NCBI RefSeq assembly: GCF_001705035.1
Contig: NZ_MCIG01000025.1
Coordinates: 1 to 37,129 of the forward strand
DNA length: 37,129 nucleotides
From: Curtobacterium sp. UCD-KPL2560
GTDB taxonomy: Bacteria > Actinomycetota > Actinomycetes > Actinomycetales > Microbacteriaceae
Direction of reading: 5' to 3'
The notes beneath the pieces are model-generated. The model was given only the letters and a program-made list of their open reading frames with translations. It did not search any database and was not told the origin of the DNA. Of this stretch, positions 24,871-32,226 are shown in pieces (positions within the stretch are counted from its first letter, which is position 1; every line of letters begins with the position of its first letter). The position numbers were made by a program, and so were the translations under genes.

Positions 24871-25767
24871 ATGACGACCGACGAACCGCAGGCAGCACCG
24901 CACGACCTGGTCGAGGCCACCGAGGAGCAGCTCGACGCGGTGTCCGAGGAGCGGGACGCGCTCGACGAGGACGGCGACGCGTCGTCCGCTGACGCAGACC
25001 TGTCCGGTGACGCGGACGACCTGTCCGGCGACGCAGACCTGACCGGCGACGACGACCCGCACCAGGACGCCGACGAGCCCGAGCCGGCCGACGAGAAGAC
25101 CGTCTCCGAGCAGGAGCTGCGCGCCCTGTTCGAGGACCAGGCGCTGCCGTTCATGGACCAGCTGTACGGCGCCGCGATGCGCATGACCCGCAACCCGGCG
25201 GACGCGTCCGACCTGGTGCAGGAGACCTTCGTCAAGGCGTACGCCGCCTTCCGGCAGTTCCGCCAGGGCACGAACCTCAAGGCGTGGCTCTACCGGATCC
25301 TGACGAACACGTTCATCAACACGTACCGCAAGAACCAGCGGAACCCCTACCAGGGCACGATCGACGAGCTCGAGGACTGGCAGCTCGGCGGCGCCGAGAG
25401 CGTCACCCAGTCGGTCTCGGCCCGTTCCGCCGAGGCGGACGCGATCGACCACCTGCCGTCCTCCGCCGTGAAGGACGCGCTCCAGTCGATCCCCGAGGAC
25501 TTCCGGATGGCCGTGTACTTCGCGGACGTCGAGGGGTTCTCGTACCAGGAGATCGCCGACATCATGAAGACCCCGGTCGGGACGGTCATGAGTCGGCTCC
25601 ACCGTGGCCGCCGGCTCCTCCGTGGGCTCCTGGCCGACCACGCCCGCGAGACCGGTATCGTCCCGGACGCAGCGTCGACGGCGACGATGCGTGGACGGGG
25701 TCGCGGTGCCACGACGAATAAGGCTGCTGCGACCGCTGGTCGCACGGACGGGAAGGACGCACGATGA
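24871..25767 (+). CDS. sigR: SigR/SigH-family ECF sigma factor for thiol-oxidative stress
   Basis: RNA polymerase sigma factor held inactive by RsrA until disulfide stress. The 298 residues contain sigma region 2 (about 85-160, with [14 protein letters not shown] and [19 protein letters not shown]) and region 4 (about 205-255, [20 protein letters not shown]...). It is longer than Streptomyces SigR (about 227) because of an acidic N-terminal region of about 75 residues with [12 protein letters not shown] repeats and a basic tail. Main start ATG at 24871 follows TAGACT by eight bases; an upstream TTG at 24778 gives an extended form. Its stop overlaps rsrA by ATGA. Sites of its consensus occur upstream of itself and of the old yellow enzyme gene. 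Confidence 0.93.
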   Translation: MTTDEPQAAPHDLVEATEEQLDAVSEERDALDEDGDASSADADLSGDADDLSGDADLTGDDDPHQDADEPEPADEKTVSEQELRALFEDQALPFMDQLYGAAMRMTRNPADASDLVQETFVKAYAAFRQFRQGTNLKAWLYRILTNTFINTYRKNQRNPYQGTIDELEDWQLGGAESVTQSVSARSAEADAIDHLPSSAVKDALQSIPEDFRMAVYFADVEGFSYQEIADIMKTPVGTVMSRLHRGRRLLRGLLADHARETGIVPDAASTATMRGRGRGATTNKAAATAGRTDGKDAR

Positions 25768-26006
25768 GCGGCTGCGACTGCTCGAAGGCGAAGGCCGAGC
25801 TCGAGGAACTCCTGCACGACGAGCTCTGCCGTGAGGACGCCGCGGACATCCGCGAGCACATGGCGAACTGCGAGGACTGCACGAGCGAGCACCGCGTCGG
25901 CGTCGTCCTCATGGAGACGGTGAAGCGCGCGTGCGCCGAGACCGCCCCGGAGCAGCTGCGCTCCGAGATCCTGGCGCGCATCCGCGTGGAGCAGGCGACG
26001 CACTGA
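25764..26006 (+). CDS. rsrA: RsrA, zinc-binding redox-sensing anti-sigma factor
   Basis: Binds and inactivates SigR; oxidation of its cysteines releases the sigma factor. The 80-residue protein has the ZAS motif H32-xxx-C36-xx-C39 (HMANCEDC) and an upstream C6 in CDCSK that aligns with the disulfide-forming C11 of Streptomyces RsrA. Three more cysteines are present (C4, C22, C57). Translation is coupled to sigR by the ATGA overlap, which keeps sigma and anti-sigma in proportion. It is shorter at the C-terminus than the Streptomyces protein. Confidence 0.94.
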   Translation: MSGCDCSKAKAELEELLHDELCREDAADIREHMANCEDCTSEHRVGVVLMETVKRACAETAPEQLRSEILARIRVEQATH

Positions 26007-26044
26007 CCCGGTCGGCGCGGTCGTCACACGGCGGTCCCGCTCGG

Positions 26045-26050
26045 TAGGGT
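26045..26050 (+). promoter_or_regulatory. GNAT gene -10 box (TAGGGT), probably leaderless
   Basis: TAGGGT ends six bases before the ATG, with no Shine-Dalgarno in between. It lies in the 50-base gap after rsrA, so the acetyltransferase can be transcribed independently of sigR-rsrA. Confidence 0.5.
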
Positions 26051-26056
26051 CGGCCC

Positions 26057-26497
26057 ATGACCCGTGCCGCAGAGTCGACCGCCACCTGGACCGACGCCGA
26101 CGTCCGCGACGTCACAGCGCTCGTCCGACTGCTCGGTCACGTCGTCGACGAGCCCGCGATGCGCGGACGGCTGGAACGGCTCACGCCTGAGGCCGGCCAC
26201 CGCACGTGGCTGGTCCGCGACGAGGACGGCCGTGCGGTCGCCGTCGCGGGCGCGCAGTTGACGTGGTCCTACGCGAGCGACGAGCCGACGGCGCAGCTGC
26301 TGCTGCTCGTCGTCGACCCGTCGGACAGGAGGCGCGGCACCGGTTCCGCGCTCCTCGACACGTTCGAGACGTGGGCGCGTGAGCAGGGGGCGCGTCGCCT
26401 CAGCGCCGTGTCGGCCGCCGCCACCGACAGCGCGCACCGGTTCTACCAGAAGCGCGGCTACCACGAGGCCGGGATCCGGTACACGAAGCTCGCCTGA
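26057..26497 (+). CDS. GNAT-family N-acetyltransferase
   Basis: Predicted acetyl-CoA-dependent acetyltransferase of 146 residues; substrate unknown. The acetyl-CoA binding motif A is visible as LLLLVVDPSDRRRGTGSALL (about 88-107; RRxGTGS matches the Q/RxxGxG/A pattern), and motif B as SAVSAAATDSAHRFYQKRGY near 115-135. It follows rsrA by 50 bases but appears to have its own promoter. A role in thiol stress would be only a guess from position. Confidence 0.85.
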   Translation: MTRAAESTATWTDADVRDVTALVRLLGHVVDEPAMRGRLERLTPEAGHRTWLVRDEDGRAVAVAGAQLTWSYASDEPTAQLLLLVVDPSDRRRGTGSALLDTFETWAREQGARRLSAVSAAATDSAHRFYQKRGYHEAGIRYTKLA

Positions 26498-26502
26498 CCG
26501 GG

Positions 26503-26605
26503 GCGCGTCGCGTCGCGTCGCGTTGCGTTGCGTCGCGTCGCGTCCGGTCGCGTTGGGTCGCGTCCGGTCGCGCTGGGTCGCGCTGGGTCGCGTCCGGTCG
26601 CGACG
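26503..26605. repeat. Decamer/pentamer tandem repeat between GNAT and kgd genes
   Basis: About ten head-to-tail units are present. The first are built on CGTCG (CGTCGCGTCG, CGTTGCGTTG). The rest alternate between CGTCCGGTCG and CG(T/C)TGGGTCG. The array starts six bases after the GNAT stop codon and ends before the bidirectional terminator. Its arrangement looks like slippage-driven expansion. Confidence 0.8.
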
Positions 26606-26620
26606 CATCCCGACCACGGA

Positions 26621-26665
26621 GAACGCCCCGTGTCGGAGTCCCAGGGACTCCGACACGGGGCGTTC
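26621..26665. terminator. Bidirectional terminator between GNAT (plus) and kgd (minus)
   Basis: Two perfect 22-base arms (starting GAACGCCCCGTGTCGGAG) flank a single A. The palindrome lies between convergent genes, 22 bases from the kgd stop. The stem base GAACGCCCCG/CGGGGCGTTC is the same as in the ssrA terminator at 9919-9962. Confidence 0.8.
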
Positions 26666-26686
26666 CGCATGCTCAGCGCGGTGCGC

Positions 26687-29600
26687 TCACGACCCCAGGG
26701 CCGTACGGATGACCTCGGCGGCCTCCTGCGCAGACCGCTTCGACGACCCGGTCGCGGGCGCGGCGCTCGCGGGACGCGACGCGACCGACAGCGGACGGCC
26801 GGCCAGGTGCGGCGACAGGTTCATGCACACGTACGGCCACGCGCCCTGGTTCTCGGGCTCCTCCTGGGCCCAGACGACCTCGGCGCCCGGGTAGCAGGCG
26901 AGCACGGACAGCAGCTCGTCGAGGGGGAGCGGGGCGAGCTGCTCGAGCCGCACCAGGGCCACGTCGGACCGGTCCTGCTTGTCGAGCTCGGTGCGGAGGT
27001 CGTGGTGCACCTTGCCCGAGTGCAGGACGACGCGGCGCACGGCTCCCTTGTCGGTCACGCGGTCGTCGTCGATGACCGGGAGGAAGGTGCCGCTGGTGAA
27101 CGCCTCGACCGGGCTGGTGGCCTGGCGCAGGCGCAGCATCGCCTTCGGCGTGAACACCACGAGCGGGCGCTGCGGGCGCTCCCACGCCTGGCGACGGAGC
27201 AGGTGGAACCAGGACGCCGGGGTCGACGGGCGGGCGACGACCATGTTGTCCTCGGCGCAGAGCTGCAGGTACCGCTCGATGCGCGCCGAGGAGTGGTCCG
27301 GTCCCTGGCCCTCGTAGCCGTGCGGGAGCAGGAGCACCAGGCCGGAGCGCTGGCCCCACTTCTGCTCGGCGGACGAGATGAACTCGTCGATGACCGTCTG
27401 GGCGCCGTTCGCGAAGTCGCCGAACTGCGCCTCCCAGAGCACGAGCGCCTCGGGACGCTCGACCGAGTAGCCGTACTCGAACGCCATCGCCGCGTACTCG
27501 CTCAGCAGCGAGTCGTAGATGTACAGGCGCGCCTGGTCCTCGGTGACGTTCGCGAGCGGCAGCCACTCCTGGCCGTTCGTCCGGTCGTGGAACACCGCCT
27601 GGCGCTGCACGAACGTGCCGCGGCGGGCGTCCTGTCCGACCAGGCGGACCGGCTTGCCCTCGGTGAGGACCGACCCGATGGCCATGAGCTCCGCCATCGC
27701 CCAGTCGACGCCGCCGGAGCGGGTCATCTCGGTGCGCTTGGTGAGGAGCTGCTGCAGCTTCGGGTGCACCTGGAAGCCCGCGGGCGGGTTGCTGTGCGCG
27801 TCGCCGATCGCCCGGACGAGGTCCTCGCTGATCGCGGTGTCGTGCACCTCGACCTCGGTGTCGTCGCGCTGCGCGGTCGGACGCTCGAGACCGTCCACGG
27901 CCCCGGCGTCGTCGGCCGTCACGACGGGCATGGTGCCGGTCTGGGCCTCGTGCGTCTCGGCGAACGCGCGCTCCAGGCGGTCCTGGAAGTCGCGGTGCGC
28001 CTCGTCGTACTCCTCCTGCGTGATGTCGCCGCGACCGACGAGGGCCTCGGTGTACAGCGTGCGGACGGAGCGCTTCGCCTCGATCAGGTTGTACATGAGC
28101 GGCTGCGTCATCGAGGGGTCGTCGCCCTCGTTGTGCCCGCGGCGGCGGTAGCAGACGAGGTCGATGACGACGTCGCGGTGGAACTCCTCGCGGTACGCGA
28201 AGGCGAGCTCGGCGACGCGCGCCACGGCCTCGGGGTCGTCGCCGTTCACGTGGAAGATCGGCGCCTGGATCGTCTTCGCGACGTCGGTCGAGTACACCGA
28301 GCTGCGTGCCGACTCCGGCGGGGTGGTGAAGCCGACCTGGTTGTTGATGACGAGGTGGACGGTGCCGCCGGTGCGGTAGCCGCGGAGCTGCGACATCTGC
28401 AGCGTCTCGACCACGACGCCCTGGCCGGCCATCGCCGCGTCGCCGTGCACGAGCACGGGCAGCACGCCGAAGGTGCCGGGCGGGGTGCGGTCCTGCTTGG
28501 CGCGCACGATGCCCTCGAGCACGCCGTCGACGGCCTCGAGGTGGGAGGGGTTCGCGGCGATCGTCACCGGGATGCTCGACCCGTCGGACGCGCGGAACAG
28601 GCCCTCGGTGCCGACGTGGTACTTCACGTCGCCCGAGCCCTGGCCGGACACCGAGCCCGGGAGGGACGAGCCCTCGAACTCGCGGAAGATCTGCCCGTAC
28701 GTCTTGCCGGCGATGTTCGTCAGCACGTTGAGGCGACCGCGGTGGGCCATGCCGATCGCGACCTCGTCGAGGCCGGCGCCTGCGGCGTGCTGGATGAGCG
28801 TGTCGAGGAAGGCGATGGTGGACTCGCCGCCCTCGAGCGAGAAGCGCTTCTGGCCGACGTACTTGGTCTGCAGGAACGTCTCGAACGCCTCGGCCTCGTT
28901 GAGCTTGCCGAGCACCCGGAGCTGCTCCTCCTTCGAGGGCTTCGAGTACGGGACCTCGATGTGCTCCTGCACCCAGCGGCGCTGCTCCGGGTCCTGGATG
29001 TGCATGTACTCGATGCCCACCGTGCGGCAGTAGGCGTCGCGGAGGATGCCGAGCACGTCGCGGAGCGGCGCGTTCGTGGTGCCGGCGAGGCCGCCCGTCA
29101 CGAACTCGCGGTCGAGGTCCCAGAACGTCAGCCCGTGGTTCTCGATCTCGAGGTCGGGGTGCGTGCGCTGCCGGTACTCGAGCGGGTCGATGTCCGCCAT
29201 GAGGTGCCCGCGGACACGGAAGCTGTTGATGAGCTCCTGCACGCGCGAGGTCTTGTTCACCCGGTGTGCGAGGTCGACGTTGATGTCGTTGGCCCACTGG
29301 ATCGGCTTGTACGGGATCCGGAGCGCCGAGAAGATGCCCTCGTAGAAGCCGTGCTCGCCGATGAGTCGCTCGTGCACCTTCTTGAGGTACTCGCCCGACC
29401 CGGCGCCCTGGATCACGCGGTGGTCGTAGGTGCTCGTCAGCGTGATGGTCTTGCCGACGCCGAGCTCGACGAGCGTCTTCGTCGCGGAGCCCTGGAACTG
29501 CGCCGGGTACTCGAGCGCGCCGGCGCCGATGATGCAGCCCTGGCCCTTGGTCAGGCGCGGGACCGAGTGCACCGTGCCGATGCCGCCCGGGTTCGTCAGC

Positions 29601-30439
29601 GAGATCGTGGTGCCCTGGAAGTCGGACGGGGTGAGCTTGTTGTCGCGGGCGCGCTTGACGAGGTCCTCGTAGGCGCTGAGGAACTGGCCGAACGTCAGCG
29701 TCTCGGCGCGCTTGATGCTCGGGACCAGGAGGGAGCGGGTGCCGTCCTTCTTCGGGACGTCGATCGCGATGCCGAGGTTGACGTGCGCGGGCTGGACCAC
29801 GAAGGGCTTGCCGTCGCGCTCGTCGTAGGAGACGTTCTGGCTCGGGAAGTCCTTGAGCGCCTCGACCATCGCCCACCCGATGAGGTGCGTGAAGGAGATC
29901 TTGCCGCCGCGGGCACGGCGCAGGTGGTTGTTGATGACGATGCGGTTGTCGATCATCAGCTTCGCCGGGATCGTGCGGACGCTCGTCGCGGTCGGGACGG
30001 TCAGCGACGCGTCCATGTTCGACGCCAGGGTCTTCGCCATGCCCCGGAGCGGGGTGGCGACGTCCTCGTGGGTCTCGTCGTGCTCGTCGGTCGCGTCGTT
30101 CGCCTCGGCCGGGATCGGCTGCGGCGTCGGCTGCCGCGAGGTCGTCTTCGCCTGGATGGGGCCGCCGGAGCGTGCCTCGCCCTGGGCGTCACCCGACTGC
30201 GCGGGTGCGGGTGCGGCCGAGGCGGTCGGTGCCGGCGTGGGGGCCGCGGTCGAGGTGGCGGACGCGGTCGGCGCGGCGGGTGCGCCCTGCGAGCGGTGGT
30301 AGCTCTCGAGGACGGGCCACCAGGACTTGTCCACCGACTCCTTGTCGGCGACGAACTGCTCGTACAGCTCGTCGACGAGCCACTCGTTCGCACCGAATTC
30401 GCCCGCGGTCTCGTCGGTTCCCGTCAGATGGCTCGACAC
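26687..30439 (-). CDS. kgd: Kgd, multifunctional 2-oxoglutarate dehydrogenase E1/E2 component (2-oxoglutarate decarboxylase)
   Basis: Actinobacterial fusion that runs the 2-oxoglutarate step of the TCA cycle; it combines an acyltransferase domain with a thiamine-diphosphate E1. From the GTG at 30439 the protein has 1250 residues (the mycobacterial one is about 1231). The N-terminal helix FGANEWLVDELYEQF (15-29) is the family signature. An Ala/Pro/Thr-rich linker (52-115) follows, then the E2-type domain with active-site H340 in TYDHRVIQGAG, then E1 with HGDAAMAGQG and NNQVGFTT thiamine motifs. The frame is open further upstream but the extra 58 residues do not resemble the family. GGAGAG lies 13 bases before the GTG, a long spacing. 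guaB1 is divergent; a terminator follows. Confidence 0.94.
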   Translation of the reverse strand: MSSHLTGTDETAGEFGANEWLVDELYEQFVADKESVDKSWWPVLESYHRSQGAPAAPTASATSTAAPTPAPTASAAPAPAQSGDAQGEARSGGPIQAKTTSRQPTPQPIPAEANDATDEHDETHEDVATPLRGMAKTLASNMDASLTVPTATSVRTIPAKLMIDNRIVINNHLRRARGGKISFTHLIGWAMVEALKDFPSQNVSYDERDGKPFVVQPAHVNLGIAIDVPKKDGTRSLLVPSIKRAETLTFGQFLSAYEDLVKRARDNKLTPSDFQGTTISLTNPGGIGTVHSVPRLTKGQGCIIGAGALEYPAQFQGSATKTLVELGVGKTITLTSTYDHRVIQGAGSGEYLKKVHERLIGEHGFYEGIFSALRIPYKPIQWANDINVDLAHRVNKTSRVQELINSFRVRGHLMADIDPLEYRQRTHPDLEIENHGLTFWDLDREFVTGGLAGTTNAPLRDVLGILRDAYCRTVGIEYMHIQDPEQRRWVQEHIEVPYSKPSKEEQLRVLGKLNEAEAFETFLQTKYVGQKRFSLEGGESTIAFLDTLIQHAAGAGLDEVAIGMAHRGRLNVLTNIAGKTYGQIFREFEGSSLPGSVSGQGSGDVKYHVGTEGLFRASDGSSIPVTIAANPSHLEAVDGVLEGIVRAKQDRTPPGTFGVLPVLVHGDAAMAGQGVVVETLQMSQLRGYRTGGTVHLVINNQVGFTTPPESARSSVYSTDVAKTIQAPIFHVNGDDPEAVARVAELAFAYREEFHRDVVIDLVCYRRRGHNEGDDPSMTQPLMYNLIEAKRSVRTLYTEALVGRGDITQEEYDEAHRDFQDRLERAFAETHEAQTGTMPVVTADDAGAVDGLERPTAQRDDTEVEVHDTAISEDLVRAIGDAHSNPPAGFQVHPKLQQLLTKRTEMTRSGGVDWAMAELMAIGSVLTEGKPVRLVGQDARRGTFVQRQAVFHDRTNGQEWLPLANVTEDQARLYIYDSLLSEYAAMAFEYGYSVERPEALVLWEAQFGDFANGAQTVIDEFISSAEQKWGQRSGLVLLLPHGYEGQGPDHSSARIERYLQLCAEDNMVVARPSTPASWFHLLRRQAWERPQRPLVVFTPKAMLRLRQATSPVEAFTSGTFLPVIDDDRVTDKGAVRRVVLHSGKVHHDLRTELDKQDRSDVALVRLEQLAPLPLDELLSVLACYPGAEVVWAQEEPENQGAWPYVCMNLSPHLAGRPLSVASRPASAAPATGSSKRSAQEAAEVIRTALGS

Positions 30440-30611
30440 AGCCGATCGCCCACTCTCCGTCGATAGATGCTCGTGTGTGTCGTGCGGGGCAGCCCTGCTC
30501 CGCACTGCCAGCCAGCCTAGCCGTTCCGCGGTGACCGTCCGCCGCGGGGCGGAGGCGGGTCGCGCCTCCCGGCATCCCGCGCGTGTCGGGCGGAGCCGTA
30601 CAGTGGTGGGC
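30440..30611. promoter_or_regulatory. Divergent control region between kgd and guaB1
   Basis: Minus strand: TAGGCT (30519-30514) is a plausible kgd -10, giving a leader of about 70 bases. Plus strand: TACAGT (30599-30604) lies seven bases before the guaB1 ATG. Between them, 30551-30569 reads GGAGGCGGGTCGCGCCTCC, a short palindrome of the family found at 2248, 16577 and 32116 and inside the sulfhydrylase gene. Confidence 0.5.
30599..30604 (+). promoter_or_regulatory. guaB1 -10 box (TACAGT), probably leaderless
   Basis: TACAGT ends seven bases before the ATG; GGTGGG lies in that gap but is too close to the start to act as a normal ribosome binding site on a transcript starting there. Confidence 0.55.
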
Positions 30612-32051
30612 ATGAGGTTCTACGAGACGCGGCCGACCCACGACCTGACCTACTCCGACGTCTTCCTCGTCCCGAGCCGCTCCGGCGTGACGAGCCGCTT
30701 CGACGTGGACCTGGCGACGACCGACGGCACCGGTGCCACGATCCCGATCGTCAGCGCGAACATGAACTCGGTCACCGGCCCGCGCCTCGCCTCGACCCTC
30801 GCCCGACGCGGTGGTCTCGGCGTGCTGCCGCAGGACATGCACCTGCAGGACCTCGACGCCGCGATCCGCTGGGTCAAGGACCAGCCGGTCGACTTCGACA
30901 CCGCGTACGACATGGGCGCCGACACCACGGTCGCCGAGGCGCTCGGGCAGCTCCTGCCGGTCGCCGGGCGCGGGGTCGTCGTCCGCGACGCCTCGGGGGA
31001 GTACCTCGGCTGCGTGCCGGCCACGCGACTCGGCACCGCCGGCCCGGACGCCACGCTCGGCGACCTGCTGCACGGCCCCTCCACCGCGATCGACGCCGAG
31101 GACGCCGGGACGCCGCGGCACGTGTACGACGTGCTCAGCGCCGCCGAGGTCGAGTTCGCCCCCGTCGTCCGGCACGGCCACGTCGTCGGCACCACCAGCC
31201 AGACGAGCGCCATCCGCTCCGACATCTACACGCCCGCCGTCGACGGGGACGGCCGCCTGCGGGTCGCCGCGGCCGTCGGCATCAACGGCGACGTCGCCGC
31301 GAAGGCGAAGGCCCTCGCGGCCGCGGGCGTCGACGTCCTCGTGCTCGACACCGCGCACGGTCACCAGGAGGGCATGCTCCGTGCGCTCCGGACGGTGTCC
31401 GCGCTCGGCCTCGGGCTGCCGATCGTCGCCGGCAACGTCGTCACCGCCGACGCCGTCGCGCACCTCGTCGACGCGGGTGCGACGATCATCAAGGTCGGCG
31501 TCGGCCCCGGTGCGATGTGCACGACCCGCATGATGACCGCGGTCGGTCGCCCGCAGTTCTCCGCCGTGCTCGAGACCGCCGCGGCGGCCAGGTCCCTCGG
31601 TGCCCACGTCTGGGCCGACGGCGGCGTCCGGTACCCCCGTGACGTCGCGCTGGCTCTCGCCGCCGGCGCGTCGAGCGTCATGATCGGCTCGTGGTTCGCC
31701 GGCACGCTCGAGGCACCAGGGGTGCTGCGCCGCGACGCCGCGGGCAAGGCGTACAAGGAGAGCTGGGGGATGGCCTCGGCCAAGGCGGTGCGCGAGCGCT
31801 TCGAGCGGCTCGACCCGTACGAGCGGGCGCGCAAGGCGCTCTTCGCCGAGGGCATCTCGTCGTCGACGATCTACCTCGACCCGGAGCGCCCGAGCGTCGA
31901 GGACCTGCTCGACATGATCACCACCGGCATCCGCAGCTCGGCGACGTACGCGGGGGCGTCCTCGCTCGCCGAGTTCTCGGAGCGGGCGCTCGTCGGCATC
32001 CAGTCCGCCGCCGGCTACGAGGAGGGCAAGCCGCTGCCGGTCAGCTGGTAG
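30612..32051 (+). CDS. guaB1: GuaB1, IMPDH-like GMP reductase with CBS domains
   Basis: Member of the IMP dehydrogenase/GMP reductase family. The 479-residue protein has the split TIM barrel with two CBS motifs inserted (about 95-205) and the catalytic loop GVGPGAMCTTRMM with C303. The sequence type is that of actinobacterial GuaB1, for which the mycobacterial enzyme is known to reduce GMP to IMP in purine salvage. True IMPDH (GuaB2) should be encoded elsewhere. The ATG at 30612 is chosen because TACAGT lies seven bases upstream and MRFYETRPTHDLTYSDVFLVPS matches the family start. It is divergent from kgd and convergent with the CNNM genes. Confidence 0.9.
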   Translation: MRFYETRPTHDLTYSDVFLVPSRSGVTSRFDVDLATTDGTGATIPIVSANMNSVTGPRLASTLARRGGLGVLPQDMHLQDLDAAIRWVKDQPVDFDTAYDMGADTTVAEALGQLLPVAGRGVVVRDASGEYLGCVPATRLGTAGPDATLGDLLHGPSTAIDAEDAGTPRHVYDVLSAAEVEFAPVVRHGHVVGTTSQTSAIRSDIYTPAVDGDGRLRVAAAVGINGDVAAKAKALAAAGVDVLVLDTAHGHQEGMLRALRTVSALGLGLPIVAGNVVTADAVAHLVDAGATIIKVGVGPGAMCTTRMMTAVGRPQFSAVLETAAAARSLGAHVWADGGVRYPRDVALALAAGASSVMIGSWFAGTLEAPGVLRRDAAGKAYKESWGMASAKAVRERFERLDPYERARKALFAEGISSSTIYLDPERPSVEDLLDMITTGIRSSATYAGASSLAEFSERALVGIQSAAGYEEGKPLPVSW

Positions 32052-32057
32052 CCGCTC

Positions 32058-32099
32058 GTCGCGACCCACGCGGGGTCGCGACCCACGCGGGGTCGCGAC
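32058..32099. repeat. 17-bp tandem repeat with three GTCGCGAC palindromes
   Basis: The unit GTCGCGACCCACGCGGG occurs at 32058-32074 and 32075-32091, and a third partial copy supplies GTCGCGAC at 32092-32099. The three eight-base palindromes are therefore spaced exactly 17 bases apart, starting seven bases after the guaB1 stop. Confidence 0.75.
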
Positions 32100-32115
32100 C
32101 GGACGACGGACCGAC

Positions 32116-32149
32116 GGGAGGCGCGGTGCCAGCTGGCACCGCGCCTCCC
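32116..32149. terminator. 34-bp perfect palindrome between convergent guaB1 and CNNM genes
   Basis: Arms GGGAGGCGCGGTGCCAG and its mirror meet at CAGCTG. It lies 64 bases after guaB1 and serves as a terminator in either direction. It shares core and centre with 16577-16630. Confidence 0.75.
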
Positions 32150-32163
32150 TCGCAGGCTCGGTC

Positions 32164-32210
32164 GGCGCGCCCCGCGCAACGCTCAGCGTTGCCGCTGAGC
32201 GGGGCGCGCC
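32164..32210. terminator. Second terminator-like structure before the CNNM gene end
   Basis: Outer arms GGCGCGCCCCGC and GCGGGGCGCGCC (12 pairs) enclose either an inner hairpin GCAACGC/GCGTTGC or the alternative stem CGCTCAGCG/CGCTGAGCG with loop TTGC. It lies 16 bases after the stop codon of the minus-strand CNNM gene, where its terminator is expected. Confidence 0.65.
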
Positions 32211-32226
32211 CGTCCGTCGGTCGCGG

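Noticed and set aside
24871-26497. The GNAT gene as a third member of the sigR-rsrA operon
   Set aside because: A separate TAGGGT -10 box lies six bases before its ATG and there is no overlap with rsrA; read-through is possible but not shown.
26528-30466. A 1312-codon open frame on the plus strand opposite kgd
   Set aside because: It is an antisense shadow of kgd with biased composition and no recognisable domain.
30440-30613. Longer kgd starting at 30613
   Set aside because: The extra 58 residues overlap the guaB1 start and promoter and do not resemble Kgd N-termini; the signature FGANEWLV begins soon after the GTG at 30439.
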